A stretch of DNA of 64,000 nt. Source: Karstenula rhodostoma CBS 690.94 (Eukaryota; Ascomycota; Dothideomycetes; Pleosporales; Didymosphaeriaceae). Below the pieces are notes generated by a model, which did no database searches, was not told where the DNA came from, and was given only the letters and a program-made list of their open reading frames with translations. Location: assembly GCA_010093485.1 (NCBI GenBank), contig MU001503.1, positions 703,132-767,131 on the forward strand, given 5' to 3'. Of this stretch, positions 14,701-25,536 are shown in pieces; the stretch's first letter is position 1, and each line of letters opens with the position of its first letter. Both the position numbers and the translations under genes were made by a program.

Positions 14701-15035
14701 ATAGGATATATAAGGAAGTAGTAGGTAATATTAATAGTAATAATAGGTAGGTAATATTAATAGTAATAATAGGTAGGTAGTATTAATAGTAATAGTAATA
14801 GTAATAGAGCGATATACTAAGCTATAAACTATAAACTATAAGCTATAGATAAAAGTTAAGAATATTAGTAAGTATAGGTAAGGAGAGTTAGTATTAAATA
14901 ACTATTAGTTAGTATTACACTAATAATTAAAAAAGTATAAAAATATATAAAATAAGTATTAAAAAAGGATAAAAAGCTCTCTCTTATTATAAGTATACTA
15001 TATAGTCCTATAGGCCTGGATTAGAATTTAGGCTA
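11750..15035. mobile_element. foldback element with inverted arms longer than 1 kb
   Basis: Two long inverted arms, about 11,750-13,026 and 13,823-15,035, flank a spacer that contains a 447-base assembly gap. The outer ends are TAGCCTA...TAGGCTA, followed inward by a small palindrome (GCCTAGAT-CCTA-ATCTAGGC on the left). The arms end inward in an oligo-A run on the left and an oligo-T run on the right. They carry tandem trinucleotide-like tracts (about 11,975-12,090 and 14,720-14,815) and a (TA)n run. No coding trace was found. It sits in Copia copy 2 at a point where about 1 kb of Copia is missing. Related pieces lie at 16,441-19,000, 19,086-21,257, 56,555-56,800 and 59,487-59,990. I do not recognise the family. 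Confidence 0.75.
13186..13632. other. assembly gap (447 N)
   Basis: A run of N in the spacer of the foldback element. A gap at the centre of a long palindrome is expected, since such structures are hard to sequence and assemble. The true spacer content and length are unknown. Confidence 0.99.
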
Positions 15036-15245
15036 GATAGAGTTTACTTAGAAATATAAGCTTATAAACTAATAAGACTAGCTTATTTAATTAATAAGCT
15101 AGGTCTAAGTAACTAAAATAGTTAGATTACTTATAGCTTTATTAAATAAAGGCTTTTAGTATAATAGTAGTATTTAAGAGAGTATATTTAAGTAGTAAAG
15201 TATATAGAAAGAATTATTCTATATTCTAAATACTAGACTTATAAC

Positions 15246-15451
15246 TATAGTAGAGAAAAAGAGCTTAAATATCCCTTTATTTAGGGAGTAAATTAATTAG
15301 ATTACTCTATAAGAAAAGATTACTAGAAAAACTAGTTATATACTATACTTATCTTAAATTAGTTTAGTGCTTAAGTTAAGGTACCCCTTATTATAGCTAA
15401 TTAGAGCTCTATAAACCCTAATATTACTAAGTATTATTTATATTCTTAATA
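15246..15451 (-). repeat. Copia 5' LTR (copy 2)
   Basis: A 206-bp LTR. The leader sequence on its left (15,036-15,245) matches the leader of copy 1 (about 2,116-2,331). Confidence 0.85.
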
Positions 15452-16440
15452 ATAATAAATATATATATAGATTATTAAATTTAAAGTTAATTATAAGTAA
15501 TAAAAATAAAATTTTAATTTATATCTATTTATTATATAATATCTATTAATAGAATAATTTAGTTACTATATTATATAGGTAATCTAGATAGGTATACTAC
15601 CCCTACCCATATCTATACTTTAACTATCCCTACCTAACTATAACCTATACTTTAACTATTCTTACCCTAACCCCTACCTAGGGTCTATATAATTCTAATC
15701 TAACCTATATATAAGTATAAATATACCTAACCTATTTACTAGTCTATAAAGAGTTAATAAAATATTAAAAAAAATAGTTTTTATTAGAACTAAAACTAGA
15801 AAAAGAATATATATATAGATATTACTACCTATATTATTTTTTTCTATTTTATACTCTAGTTATTAATAGTATATAAGAAAATATAATTAAAATACCTATT
15901 TCTAGTATACTATAAATTCTACTTAATAGTATAATATAATATTTATAGTTTTTAGACTTACTAATATATTATCTATACTTTAGAATTAACCTAACTAATA
16001 AATCTATATAGGTAATAATATACCCTATTATATATAGTAATAATAAATAAACTTAAACTTTAGCTAAAAAGTAGTTTTAAATTAGGGGAATAATTATATT
16101 ATTCTTAAAAAATAAAATCTATAAAGTTAAAACTTCGTTTAAATAGTAGTAGTAGTAAAAGATATATATAGATATATTTAAAGCCCTTAAATTATATAAA
16201 ATAGACTAAGTTATAATAAAATATTTAAAAGAGACTTAGGTTTATCTATAGATATAAAAGATCTAGGTGGTTAAAATATACTATAATAAAAAAATAGAGA
16301 TAGAAGAGAATAAAAAATTTATAATAAAAATAATAAATAATAAAATAAATATCTACTAGATATAAAAGATTCTATATAGTATAGTAAATATATAAATAAA
16401 GAAAAATCCTAAGTTTTATTTTAAATTTTAAGTATAGAGC
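15452..16440. other. unclassified AT-rich sequence
   Basis: About 1 kb with no recognisable element. A C-rich patch at 15,598-15,680 contains two imperfect copies of CTATACTTTAACTAT followed by C-rich runs. No coding or RNA signal was seen. Confidence 0.5.
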
Positions 16441-19000
16441 TAGTCTGGATTCTAATCTAGAGCTATAGGACTATATAGTATACTTATATAAGAAAAAAAC
16501 CTTTTTATTTTTTTTAGGTAATAACTTTTTGGTAACCTATTTTAGATATTCGGCAACCAATTTGGATTTTCGGCAACCCACGCCAAGACTAAGAAATATT
16601 AGTAATCTAAAATATTAGTGTTATAGAGCTAGATTTATAGACTATTTTATAATTTTAAACTCTATTATAATACCTTATAGTGTAGTAGTTATTAATAGTT
16701 TAAGTAGTAGTTTCTATTAATAGACCTATTTATATTTAAGTAATATAAATAGATATATAAGGATATTTCTAAACTAATAATTAGTTATTATATATCTAAA
16801 TATAATAAGTTTAGGAGTTCTATTTATAGTAGTATATATTAGTAGATATTATTATTTTTAGATAAAATCTCTATATTTAGATTATATACTATATATTAGG
16901 TATAGAATAAAACTAGAATATTAGTTCTTTTCCCCTCATTTTCTTACCTATTATAGGGTCTTAAAGTAAATAAGTATATTATATATAGGTATAGTTATAC
17001 TAAAAGTAATAATTTAGTTAAAACTTATAAACTTATTTATATACCTATAACTATACTAGCTATATAAAATATAAAAACAGTATAATATACTATACTTTAA
17101 TTACTATTACTTTAATATTTTAGATTAACTAAATTTAATACCTCCTAATCTTTACCTTCCTATTTTAGACTAGTGGGTTACCGAATATCTAAATGGGTTA
17201 CCGAGTATTAAAAATTGGTTACTAAAAAGTCGGTACCTTTTTTTAATACTTATTTACTTACTTTTAGACCTTTATTTACGCGATTTAGACCTTTCTTTTT
17301 TTATATATTTTTATACTTTTTTAATTATTAGTATAATACTAACTAATAATTATTTAATATTAATTCTCCTTATTTATATTTATTAATATTCTTAATTTTT
17401 ATCTATAGCTTATAGCTTACCCTATTACTATTACTATTATTATTAATACTACTTATCTATTATTATTATTAATATTACCTACTACTTTTTTATATATTTT
17501 ATAAAACTATTACTATCTACTTTATATTTATTAATTATATAGATTACTCTAACTTAATTATAATTATTTTTACTGTAAAGTCTAGCTTTTTTTAACTCTT
17601 AAGAATTATTATAATTAGCTTTTACTACTTATTAGTAAAGTTTCTATTTCTAGTTAACTACTATAAAGGTAATTCTATTCTAGATTAGTAATATTATATA
17701 TATATATATATAAGAAACTTACTAATAAACTCTATAATTATATAGTCTATAGCTATAACTTATAGTATTTATATACTAGGTTAATTATTATACTAATAGA
17801 GGTTAACTTACTAGATAATATATTAAATCTTATAATATATATAATTAGATATATCTAGGTTACTAATAGACTTACTACTAGTATATACTAGATTATATTT
17901 ATTATAAAAATTAGTTATATACTATTATTAGCTATTTTAATAAAGTAGGATATAGTATAGATTTTTTCCTATAAGAGCTAGCCTTTATATATAGTACTAT
18001 AAATTACTTATTACTAATAGATAACCTCTTTTTTATATTCTTTTTTAAATTATAATATTATTAATATATAATATCCTTAATATTTTATAATATTCTTAAT
18101 ATTTTATAACTTCTTTATAATTATATATTAGGTATTAGTAAATAAGGAGTATACTATTCTACTAGTATTATATAGTATTATAGTATTATATTATATATTA
18201 TACTATTATATAATACTTATATAAGTTAATATTTAATTAATTAAGTCTAGTACTATAGGTACCTTTCTTTTTTATTATAAATAGTACTATCCTTTAGAGC
18301 TATTTAATAGAACTATATAGTACCTCTAGATATTTCCTTATTACTAGGTAGTTATAATAGTAACTTTATATTAAAAGAAAAATTTTTTTTTTTAATTATT
18401 ATACTAATAAAAGTTAATTTACTAGATAATATATTAAATTTTATAATATATATAATTAGATATATCTAGATTACTAATAAACTTACTACTAGTATATATT
18501 ATATTATATTTATTACTAAAGATTAGTTATTTATTATTATTAACTATTTTAATAGAATAGAATATAGTATAGGTTTTTTTTTTATAAAAGCTAGTCTTTA
18601 TATATAATACTATAAATTACTTATTACTAGTAAGTAATCTCTTTTTTATATTCTTTTTTAAATTATAATATTATTAATATTTTATAACTTCTCTATAATT
18701 ATATATTAGATATTAGTAAATAAAGAGTATATTATCCTATTAGTATTATATAGTATTATAATATTATAGTATTATAGTATTATAGTATTATAGTATTATA
18801 GTATTACTATATTATATAATATATATAGATAGATTAATATTTAGTTAATTAAATCTAGTATTATAGGTACCCTTTTTTTTCTTTTATTATAAATAGTACT
18901 ATTCTTTAGAGCTATTTAATAGAACTATATAATACCTTTAGATATTTCTTTATTACTAGGTAGTTATAATAGTAACTTTATATTAAAAAAAAAAAAAGTA
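16441..19000. mobile_element. foldback-family arms, rearranged
   Basis: Starts with the foldback terminal sequence (TAGTCTGGATTCTAATCTAG) and runs inward like the left arm at 11,750 to an oligo-A/T stretch at about 18,375-18,395. A second, truncated piece of the same arm (18,396-19,000) follows in the same orientation instead of inverted. The first arm is split by a 721-bp element at 16,517-17,237. It looks like a recombined foldback copy that lost its right arm. Confidence 0.65.
16517..17237. mobile_element. 721-bp terminal-inverted-repeat element (MITE-like)
   Basis: An insertion into a foldback arm. Its ends are imperfect inverted repeats of about 64 bp: the left begins GGTAATAACTTTTTGGTAACC and the right ends AGTCGGTACC. 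Both contain repeated GGTAACC/CGGTAACCCA-type motifs. The flanks carry an 8-bp duplication, ttttttta, at 16,509-16,516 and 17,238-17,245, although the T-run makes this less decisive. CpA/TpG are retained at the ends (CGGCAACCAA, TTTGGATTTT, CACGCC), so it is less mutated than its surroundings. No transposase trace was seen. The 8-bp duplication would fit a hAT-related non-autonomous element, but that is only a guess. Confidence 0.75.
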
Positions 19001-19085
19001 TAGAGCCTATAGGGTAATATATAAAGAGTAAAGAATAAAAAAAAAAAAAAAAAATAAAAATAGTAGCTATATAAGGTTAGTATTT

Positions 19086-21257
19086 AATAATAGTAATAGT
19101 AATCTAGATTCTAATATAGGCCTATAGAACTATATAGTATACTTATAATAGAGAAGAGCTTTTTATCCTTTTTTAATACTTATATTATATATTTTTATAC
19201 TTTTTTAATTATTAGTATAATACTAACTAATAGTTATTTAAATACTAACTCTTTTATTTATTTATATTTACTAATATTTTTAATATTTATCTATAGTTTA
19301 TAGCTTATTACTTATCCTATTACTATTACTATTAATATTATCTACCTATTATTACTATTAATATTATCTACTACTTTTTACTTTACTTATTATAGGGTAT
19401 CTATTACTACCTCTATATTTATTAACTATATAGGCTTTTTTAACTCCTTAATTATAATTACCTTTACTATAAAGTCTAGCTTTTTCTAATTCTTAAAAAT
19501 CTCTATAATCTACTCTTACTACTTACTAGTAAAGTTTCTATTATTAGTTAACTACTATAGAGGTAATCCTACCCTAGGTAGTATTTATATACTAGATTAA
19601 TTATACTAATAGAGGTTAATTTACTAGAGGATATATTTAATCTTATAGAGATTTCTTAATAGACTTAGTTTTAAGTAGTAGATAAAATTAATAGTATATA
19701 TAAAATTATATTTATTACTAATAATTAGTTACTTATTATTAGCTATTTTAATAAAATAGAATATTCTAGTATAGATCTCTTTCTATAAAAGCTAGCCTTT
19801 ATATATAGTATTATAAGTTACTTACTACTAATAGGTAACCTCTTTTTTATATTCTTTTTTAAATTATAATATTATTAATATATAATATTTATAGTGTTAT
19901 AGTATAGTATTATATATTATAATATTATATAATACTTATATAGATTAATACTTAGTTAATTAAGTCTAGTACTATAGGTACCTTTCTTTTTTATTATAAA
20001 TAGTACTATCCTTTAGAGCTATTTAATAGAATTATATAGTACCTCTAGATATTTCCTTATTACTAGGTAGTTTTTTTTTTTTTTTTTTTTTATATAAAGT
20101 TACTATTATAACTACCTAGTAATAAGAAAATATCTAGAGGTACTATATAGTTCTATTAAATAGCTCTAAAGGATAGTATTATTTATAATAAGAAAGAAAG
20201 GTACCTATAGTACTAGGCTTAATTAATTAAATATTAACTTATATAAGTATTATATAATAGTATAATATATAATACTATAATATAATACTATAATACTATA
20301 ATACTATATAATACTAGTAGGATAGTATACTCCTTATTTACTAATACCTAATATATAATTATAGAGAAGTTATAAAATATTAAGAATATTAAAAAATATT
20401 AAGGATATTATATATTAATAATATTATAATTTAAAAAAGAATATAAAAAAGAGGGTACCTACTAGTAGTAAATAATTTATAATACTATATATAAAGACTA
20501 GCTCTTATAGGAAAAGACCTATACTATATTCTACTTTATTAAAATAGCTAATAATAGTAAGTAACTAATTTTTTATAATAAATATAATCTAGTATATACT
20601 AATAGTAAGTCTATTAGTAACTTAGATATATCTAATAATATATATTATAAAATTTAATATATTATCTAGTAAGTTAACCTCTATTAGTATAATAATTAAT
20701 CTAGTATATAAATACTATAAGTTATAGCTATAAACTATATAATTATAGAGTCTATTAGTAAGTTTCTTATATATATAGTATTACTAATCTAAGGCTTACT
20801 AGAATTATCTCTATAGTAGTTAACTAGGAATAGGGACTTTACTAATAAATAGTAAGAGCTAATTATAATAGTTTTTAAGAATTAAAAGAAGCTAGACTTT
20901 ATAGTAAAAGTAATTATAATAAAGTTAGAGTAACCTATATAATTAATAAATATAGAGTAGATAGTAGTAGCTTTATAGGATATATAAGGAAGTAATAGAT
21001 AATATTAATAATAATAATAGGTAAGTAATATTAATAGTAATAATAGATAGGTAGTATTAATAGTAATAGTAATAGTAATAGAGTAATATACTAAGCTATA
21101 AGCTATAAGCTATAGATAAAAGTTAAAAATATTAGTAAGTATAGGTAAAAAGAATTAGTATTAAATAACTATTAGTTAATATTATACTAATAATTAAAAA
21201 AGTATAAAAATATATAAAATAAGTATTAAAAAAGAATAAAAAGCTCTCTCCTATTAT
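19086..21257. mobile_element. foldback element, near-palindrome of about 2.2 kb
   Basis: The left arm 19,086-20,070 and right arm 20,091-21,257 are inverted copies meeting at a 20-bp oligo-T centre, so almost no spacer exists. Sequences at 19,092-19,200 reappear inverted at 21,130-21,250. The left arm lacks some blocks of the right arm (near 19,583 and next to the centre). The right end lacks the outermost about 45 bp and abuts element X. Confidence 0.75.
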
Positions 21258-21918
21258 TATTTATAATAAATAAAGTAAGGAAGTGAATTATTATAGTAGA
21301 GCTTTTATATAGCTAGCTAAACCTTAGGGCTATATATTACCTAATTAGAATAGAGGATTTTAGGCTTTCTATTAGCTAAAAAAAGGTTCTTTATATATTC
21401 TAATTAGTCTTTAAGATATAATATAATAATATTTCCCTAAATACTAATATAACTAATATATTATCTATAACTACTCTAGCTATAGAATATTAAATTTAGC
21501 TATATATTTTTAAATATTTATTTAGTATATAATTCTTCTTTAGGTATTAGTTTAGCCTAATACTAAATAATACTTTAAAAATTTAATTTTTTTTTTTATT
21601 TAATTTAATTTATTTTCTTATCTATCCTTTTACTATAATACTATTATAATATTTAACTTTAATTATATTTCTAGTAATTTTATACTATTTTCTTTATTTA
21701 CCTTACTTTCCTCTAAAATATTCTATACCTATAAAATACTATTTATATCCTTTATTTCTATAGTATTTCCTAATACCTTCTAATAGAGTAGAAGTCCTCC
21801 TAGTACTAAAGTGCCTATTATATATAATATAGATATACTTATCTAGAATAATATTATAGCTATAATATATAAAATAAAGTATAGATATTCCTTCTTATTA
21901 TTATTTTAACTAATATTA

Positions 21919-22071
21919 TACCCTTTTTAGTTAGCCTATATATAGACGCTAGGTAAGCCTTAGCCATTTTTTTAGTCCCCCTTTATTTATATATTAGTAA
22001 AGTATAATATACCTTTTTATCCCCCCTACTTTATTAAGTTACCCTACCTTATAGTAAATCTCTATAATATA
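21919..22071 (+). mobile_element. short SINE-like retroposon, copy C (153 bp)
   Basis: Inserted in X copy 1 with a 12-bp duplication, taactaatatta, at 21,907-21,918 and 22,072-22,083. The empty site occurs once in X copy 2 at 41,783-41,794. The 5' end is TACCCTTTTTAGTTAGCC; the 3' end has the conserved ACCTTATAGTAAATCTCTAT and a short AT tail. It is the most RIP-mutated copy. Confidence 0.85.
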
Positions 22072-23081
22072 TAACTAATATTAATAGGGATTTATAGATA
22101 CTATTACCCCCTAAATTTACCTACCCTAAAATTATAATATTATACCTTTTTATATTAAAAAGTATACTATTATCCTATATATCTTTACTAGTAAACCTAT
22201 TATATACTACTATAGATACTATAAAATACTTTTTTTATAATATTTTACTTCTTTATTAGTATATCTTTCTTAAGTACTATATAATTATTATAGAATAGTA
22301 TTAGTAGTATAAAAAGTATTTTAATAATTCTAATTAGAAATATATTTTTTTTATAAGGTTCTAGAGCTCTAAAAATAGGCTAAGTAGTACCTTTATAAAA
22401 CTAAGTAATTTAATTTTATTATAAAAGATATTATTCTCCCTTTCTTTTAAAATTATATAAATAATAGTAAATAAAAGTATTTCCTCCTATAATAGATTAT
22501 ATTTTTAAATTAGTATAAAATAAACTTTTAAAATAGATTAGTTATATCTAGCTTCTTTTTTTTTTATATATATTCTTATTTAATATATAAACTAATATCT
22601 ACTTTATAAATATATTTTTATATTATACTACTTATTCTAGCTATATACTATCTTTTTATTAATTAGTAATAATAGGCTAGGAACCTATACTACTCTACTA
22701 TAAATATAGTTATCTATTTAATCTAGTTCTTAATATCTTTATAAATAGAAAACTAAAGAAATACTATATATATTATAAATAAAAATATTCTTTATTAACT
22801 CCTATTATATTTTTTTTTAAATACTATATTATTAGTAGGGCTACTAATACTATAACTTAACTATATTTTATATTTTATATTTTATTATTTTTACTAAGTC
22901 TTTTATAGCTCTTTACCCTAATAAGACTAACTTTATAAAGTTTATTTTAGAATAACTATTATTTATTATATAAAGCTTATTAGATTCCTCTTCTAATATT
23001 CTCTTTTAGACTAAATATAATATAATTAATACTATATACTTCTTTACTATTATATATAAAGAATTTAGATATAAGATCTAT

Positions 23082-23237
23082 ATATTATATATAATTACTA
23101 TAAGGGTAGGTAAATTAATAAAGTAAGGGGGATAAAAAGACGCGTTATACTTTACTAATACACGAATAAAGGGGGACTAAAAAAGTGGCTAAAACTTACC
23201 TAGTATCTATATACAGGCTAACTAAAAAGGGCGTAGC
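23082..23237 (-). mobile_element. short SINE-like retroposon, copy D (156 bp)
   Basis: Inserted in X copy 1 with a 12-bp duplication, tataagatctat, at 23,070-23,081 and 23,238-23,249. The empty site is at 42,781-42,792 in X copy 2. In element orientation it starts GCTACGCCCTTTTTAG. CpA/TpG are partly retained (ACACGAATAA, AGTGGCT, TACAGGC). Confidence 0.85.
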
Positions 23238-23990
23238 TATAAGATCTATTTAATTTATAATAGTATAAATATTTATTTATTCTACTTCTATATTTCTAAG
23301 TTTATAAATATTAAATAAAATATTAAACTTTACCTCCTCTAATAGTCCTATATCTAATTATAGTAATAAAAATAATAAAAATAAATTTAATAATAAGAAC
23401 CTCTTTATAAAAAACTTTATAATTATTAAAAACTAAATATATTAGTAGAATTCTCTTATTTAGTAACTTTTAGATTTTATAAACTTAGACTATTTATAGA
23501 AACCTATACTTCTACCTAAAGAATTAAACTATATATTAGTATTCTATTAGAAGCTTAAAAATATTTAAATAAATACTTATTTTATTTATAATTACTAGTA
23601 ATTTAACCTCTATATTATCTAGGGAGAGTATAATAACTATTACTAGAATTAAATAAAAAATAATAAACTAGATTTTATTCTATTATATAGGAGTAGAAAT
23701 AATATAAATTTAAAATATTTATTTTTATTATTACTACCTTTTACTAATATAGAAGAATACCTACTTATTTAGATCTAAGTTATTATAGAGATATATACCT
23801 ATAAGAGGGCCTAATACTATTATTATAGCTATATTTATAATTTTATTATTAATATAGTAATATCTTTTTCTTAACTTCTATAGTTTTTTTAAGAGGTTAA
23901 GATTATTATCCTAAAGCCTATTTAAATTAAAGGGGATAACTTAGATTAAATTAATTACTAATTTAAAAAGGATAATTATATATATATTAT

Positions 23991-24209
23991 AGAGATTTAC
24001 TATAAGGTAGGGTAACTTAATAAAGTAGGGGGGATAAAAAGGCGCGTTATACTTTACTAATATATAAATAAAGGGGGACTAAAAAAGCGGCTAAGGTATA
24101 CCCAGCGTCTGTGCACAGGCTAACTAAAAAGGGCGTAGTGCTAAGCTAACTAAAATGGGATTAGCGCGTGCCCGCTAATATATAAGAAATCTAACTATAG
24201 AGAATTTTA
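23991..24209 (-). mobile_element. short SINE-like retroposon, copy E, longest (219 bp)
   Basis: Inserted in X copy 1 with a 10-bp duplication, tatatattat, at 23,981-23,990 and 24,210-24,219. The corresponding X copy 2 sequence (about 43,518-43,535) lacks it. It carries more 5' sequence than any other copy, including GCGGGCACGCGCTAATCCCA and GCCTGTGCACAGACGCTGGG in element orientation. CpA/TpG are dense here compared with the near absence in the host. No clear RNA polymerase III A and B boxes or tRNA-like fold were found. Confidence 0.85.
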
Positions 24210-25290
24210 TATATATTATTCTATTATATAGTAATAATTTTTATTCTTAGTTACCTATTATTCTAGCTACTAAAATATTATTATTAACTATAAAACTCTT
24301 ATATTTCTTTATATTAATAATTTTATTAAGTAGTAACTAAAGGTTTTTTTATTTTAGTTCTAAAGACTCTAGTTCTAGTTAAATAATTAATATTATATTT
24401 AATACCTTTTTTAGCTAGTAGTTTTATTCTTTAAATATAGGTAGTATACTACCTAGTACTACTTTTATATAAGGAGAAGGTAAGAGTATATATAATAGTA
24501 ATAAAAAGACTAGTACTAAAAATAATATATATAAAAATAAAAATAAGCTTTTAAAGATTTTAGCTATATTTAATTTAGATATAGCTATTTTTAAATTTAA
24601 ATTTTTTTAGAATTAAATTTATTTTTATACTAGTTATATTTACCTTTTTATAAAAGCTATTTACTTAATACTAATTATTAAGTTTACTAGAAGTATTTAC
24701 TACCTAAGTTTTATATTTCTTTTACTATACCCTACTAGTATAGGTAATTATAATAAGTCTTATTTATAAAAAGTTAATTTTATTATCTATATATATTACC
24801 TTTTTTATTATAAAAATAGATATTTTATTTACTATTTTTAATTTTAGTTTACTTTATTTAATATAATAATATAGAAAGTATCTATAATATAGGCTAATTT
24901 TATAGTAAAATAAAATATTAATAGTCTTTTATTATAAGCTAAAAATATTTAGACTACCTTTTTAGAGTCTAATTAAAGAGTATTACTAATTAACTCTATT
25001 ATTTATATAGGTATCTAGCTCTAAGGAATATAGTTATACTAGTAATAAAAAAATAGAAAGCTTAATACTATAATAAGTTATTATAACTTTAACTATTTAA
25101 TACCTACCTAATATTTTCTAAATTAAGTAGTTAAAAAACTCTATTTTATTTATTATTTTTTTTATTACTAATAACTTTTAGTATAATCTCCTCTAGTTTA
25201 TACTATAATTTAAGGAGTAGTAAGTAGTAACCTTAAATATATAAAGAAGACTTACTTAGGATTTTCTAAAAGAATATTTTTATATTATAG

Positions 25291-25536
25291 TATAAGGGTT
25301 AATTTAACCTAAGGTTAAATTCCCTTATAGGATATTTACTTATCTTTAAGCTTAGGCCTTATCTAGTAGCCTATATATAGATTAGTTAGTAGATCTTAAA
25401 TACCTAGTATATAGAGAGTCCCTTTCTAGAACCCTCTCTATCTTAGTATCTTAAGTTTAGTTTTAATTTATATAGTTTCTTTTATTTATCTAATTCTAAG
25501 AGTATTTACTCTATTTAGCTATATTCTAGTTTTATA
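25291..25536 (+). repeat. Gypsy 5' LTR
   Basis: A 246-bp LTR paired with 40,163-40,408. Its first 40 bp contain a near-palindrome around TTTAACCTAAGGTTAAA. Confidence 0.9.

Larger units (their letters stand above)
6546..15451 (-). mobile_element. Copia LTR retrotransposon copy 2 with nested foldback insertion
   Basis: A - strand Copia element with 3' LTR 6,546-6,751 and 5' LTR 15,246-15,451. The interior is collinear with the + strand copy at 31,417-38,440. The RT catalytic box is recognisable in reverse complement at about 8,605-8,640, and a pyrimidine-rich tract at 7,755-7,880 matches the purine tract at 37,085-37,235. A retroposon (9,403-9,524) and a 3.3-kb foldback element (11,750-15,035) are inserted. 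About 1 kb of interior present in copy 1 (about 1,093-2,110) is missing at the foldback site. The 5 bp outside the two LTRs (aatat and ataat) do not match, so this may be a recombinant rather than one clean insertion. Confidence 0.8.

Noticed and set aside
15655..15685. CCCTAACCCC-like sequence suggesting a telomere
   Set aside because: Only one or two irregular units within C-rich degenerate sequence; no array of CCCTAA.
24240..24300. Possible reverse transcriptase catalytic box on the - strand of element X
   Set aside because: Reads I-V-N-N-N-I-L in both copies, but no other RT motif could be found around it; too weak in AT-rich sequence.
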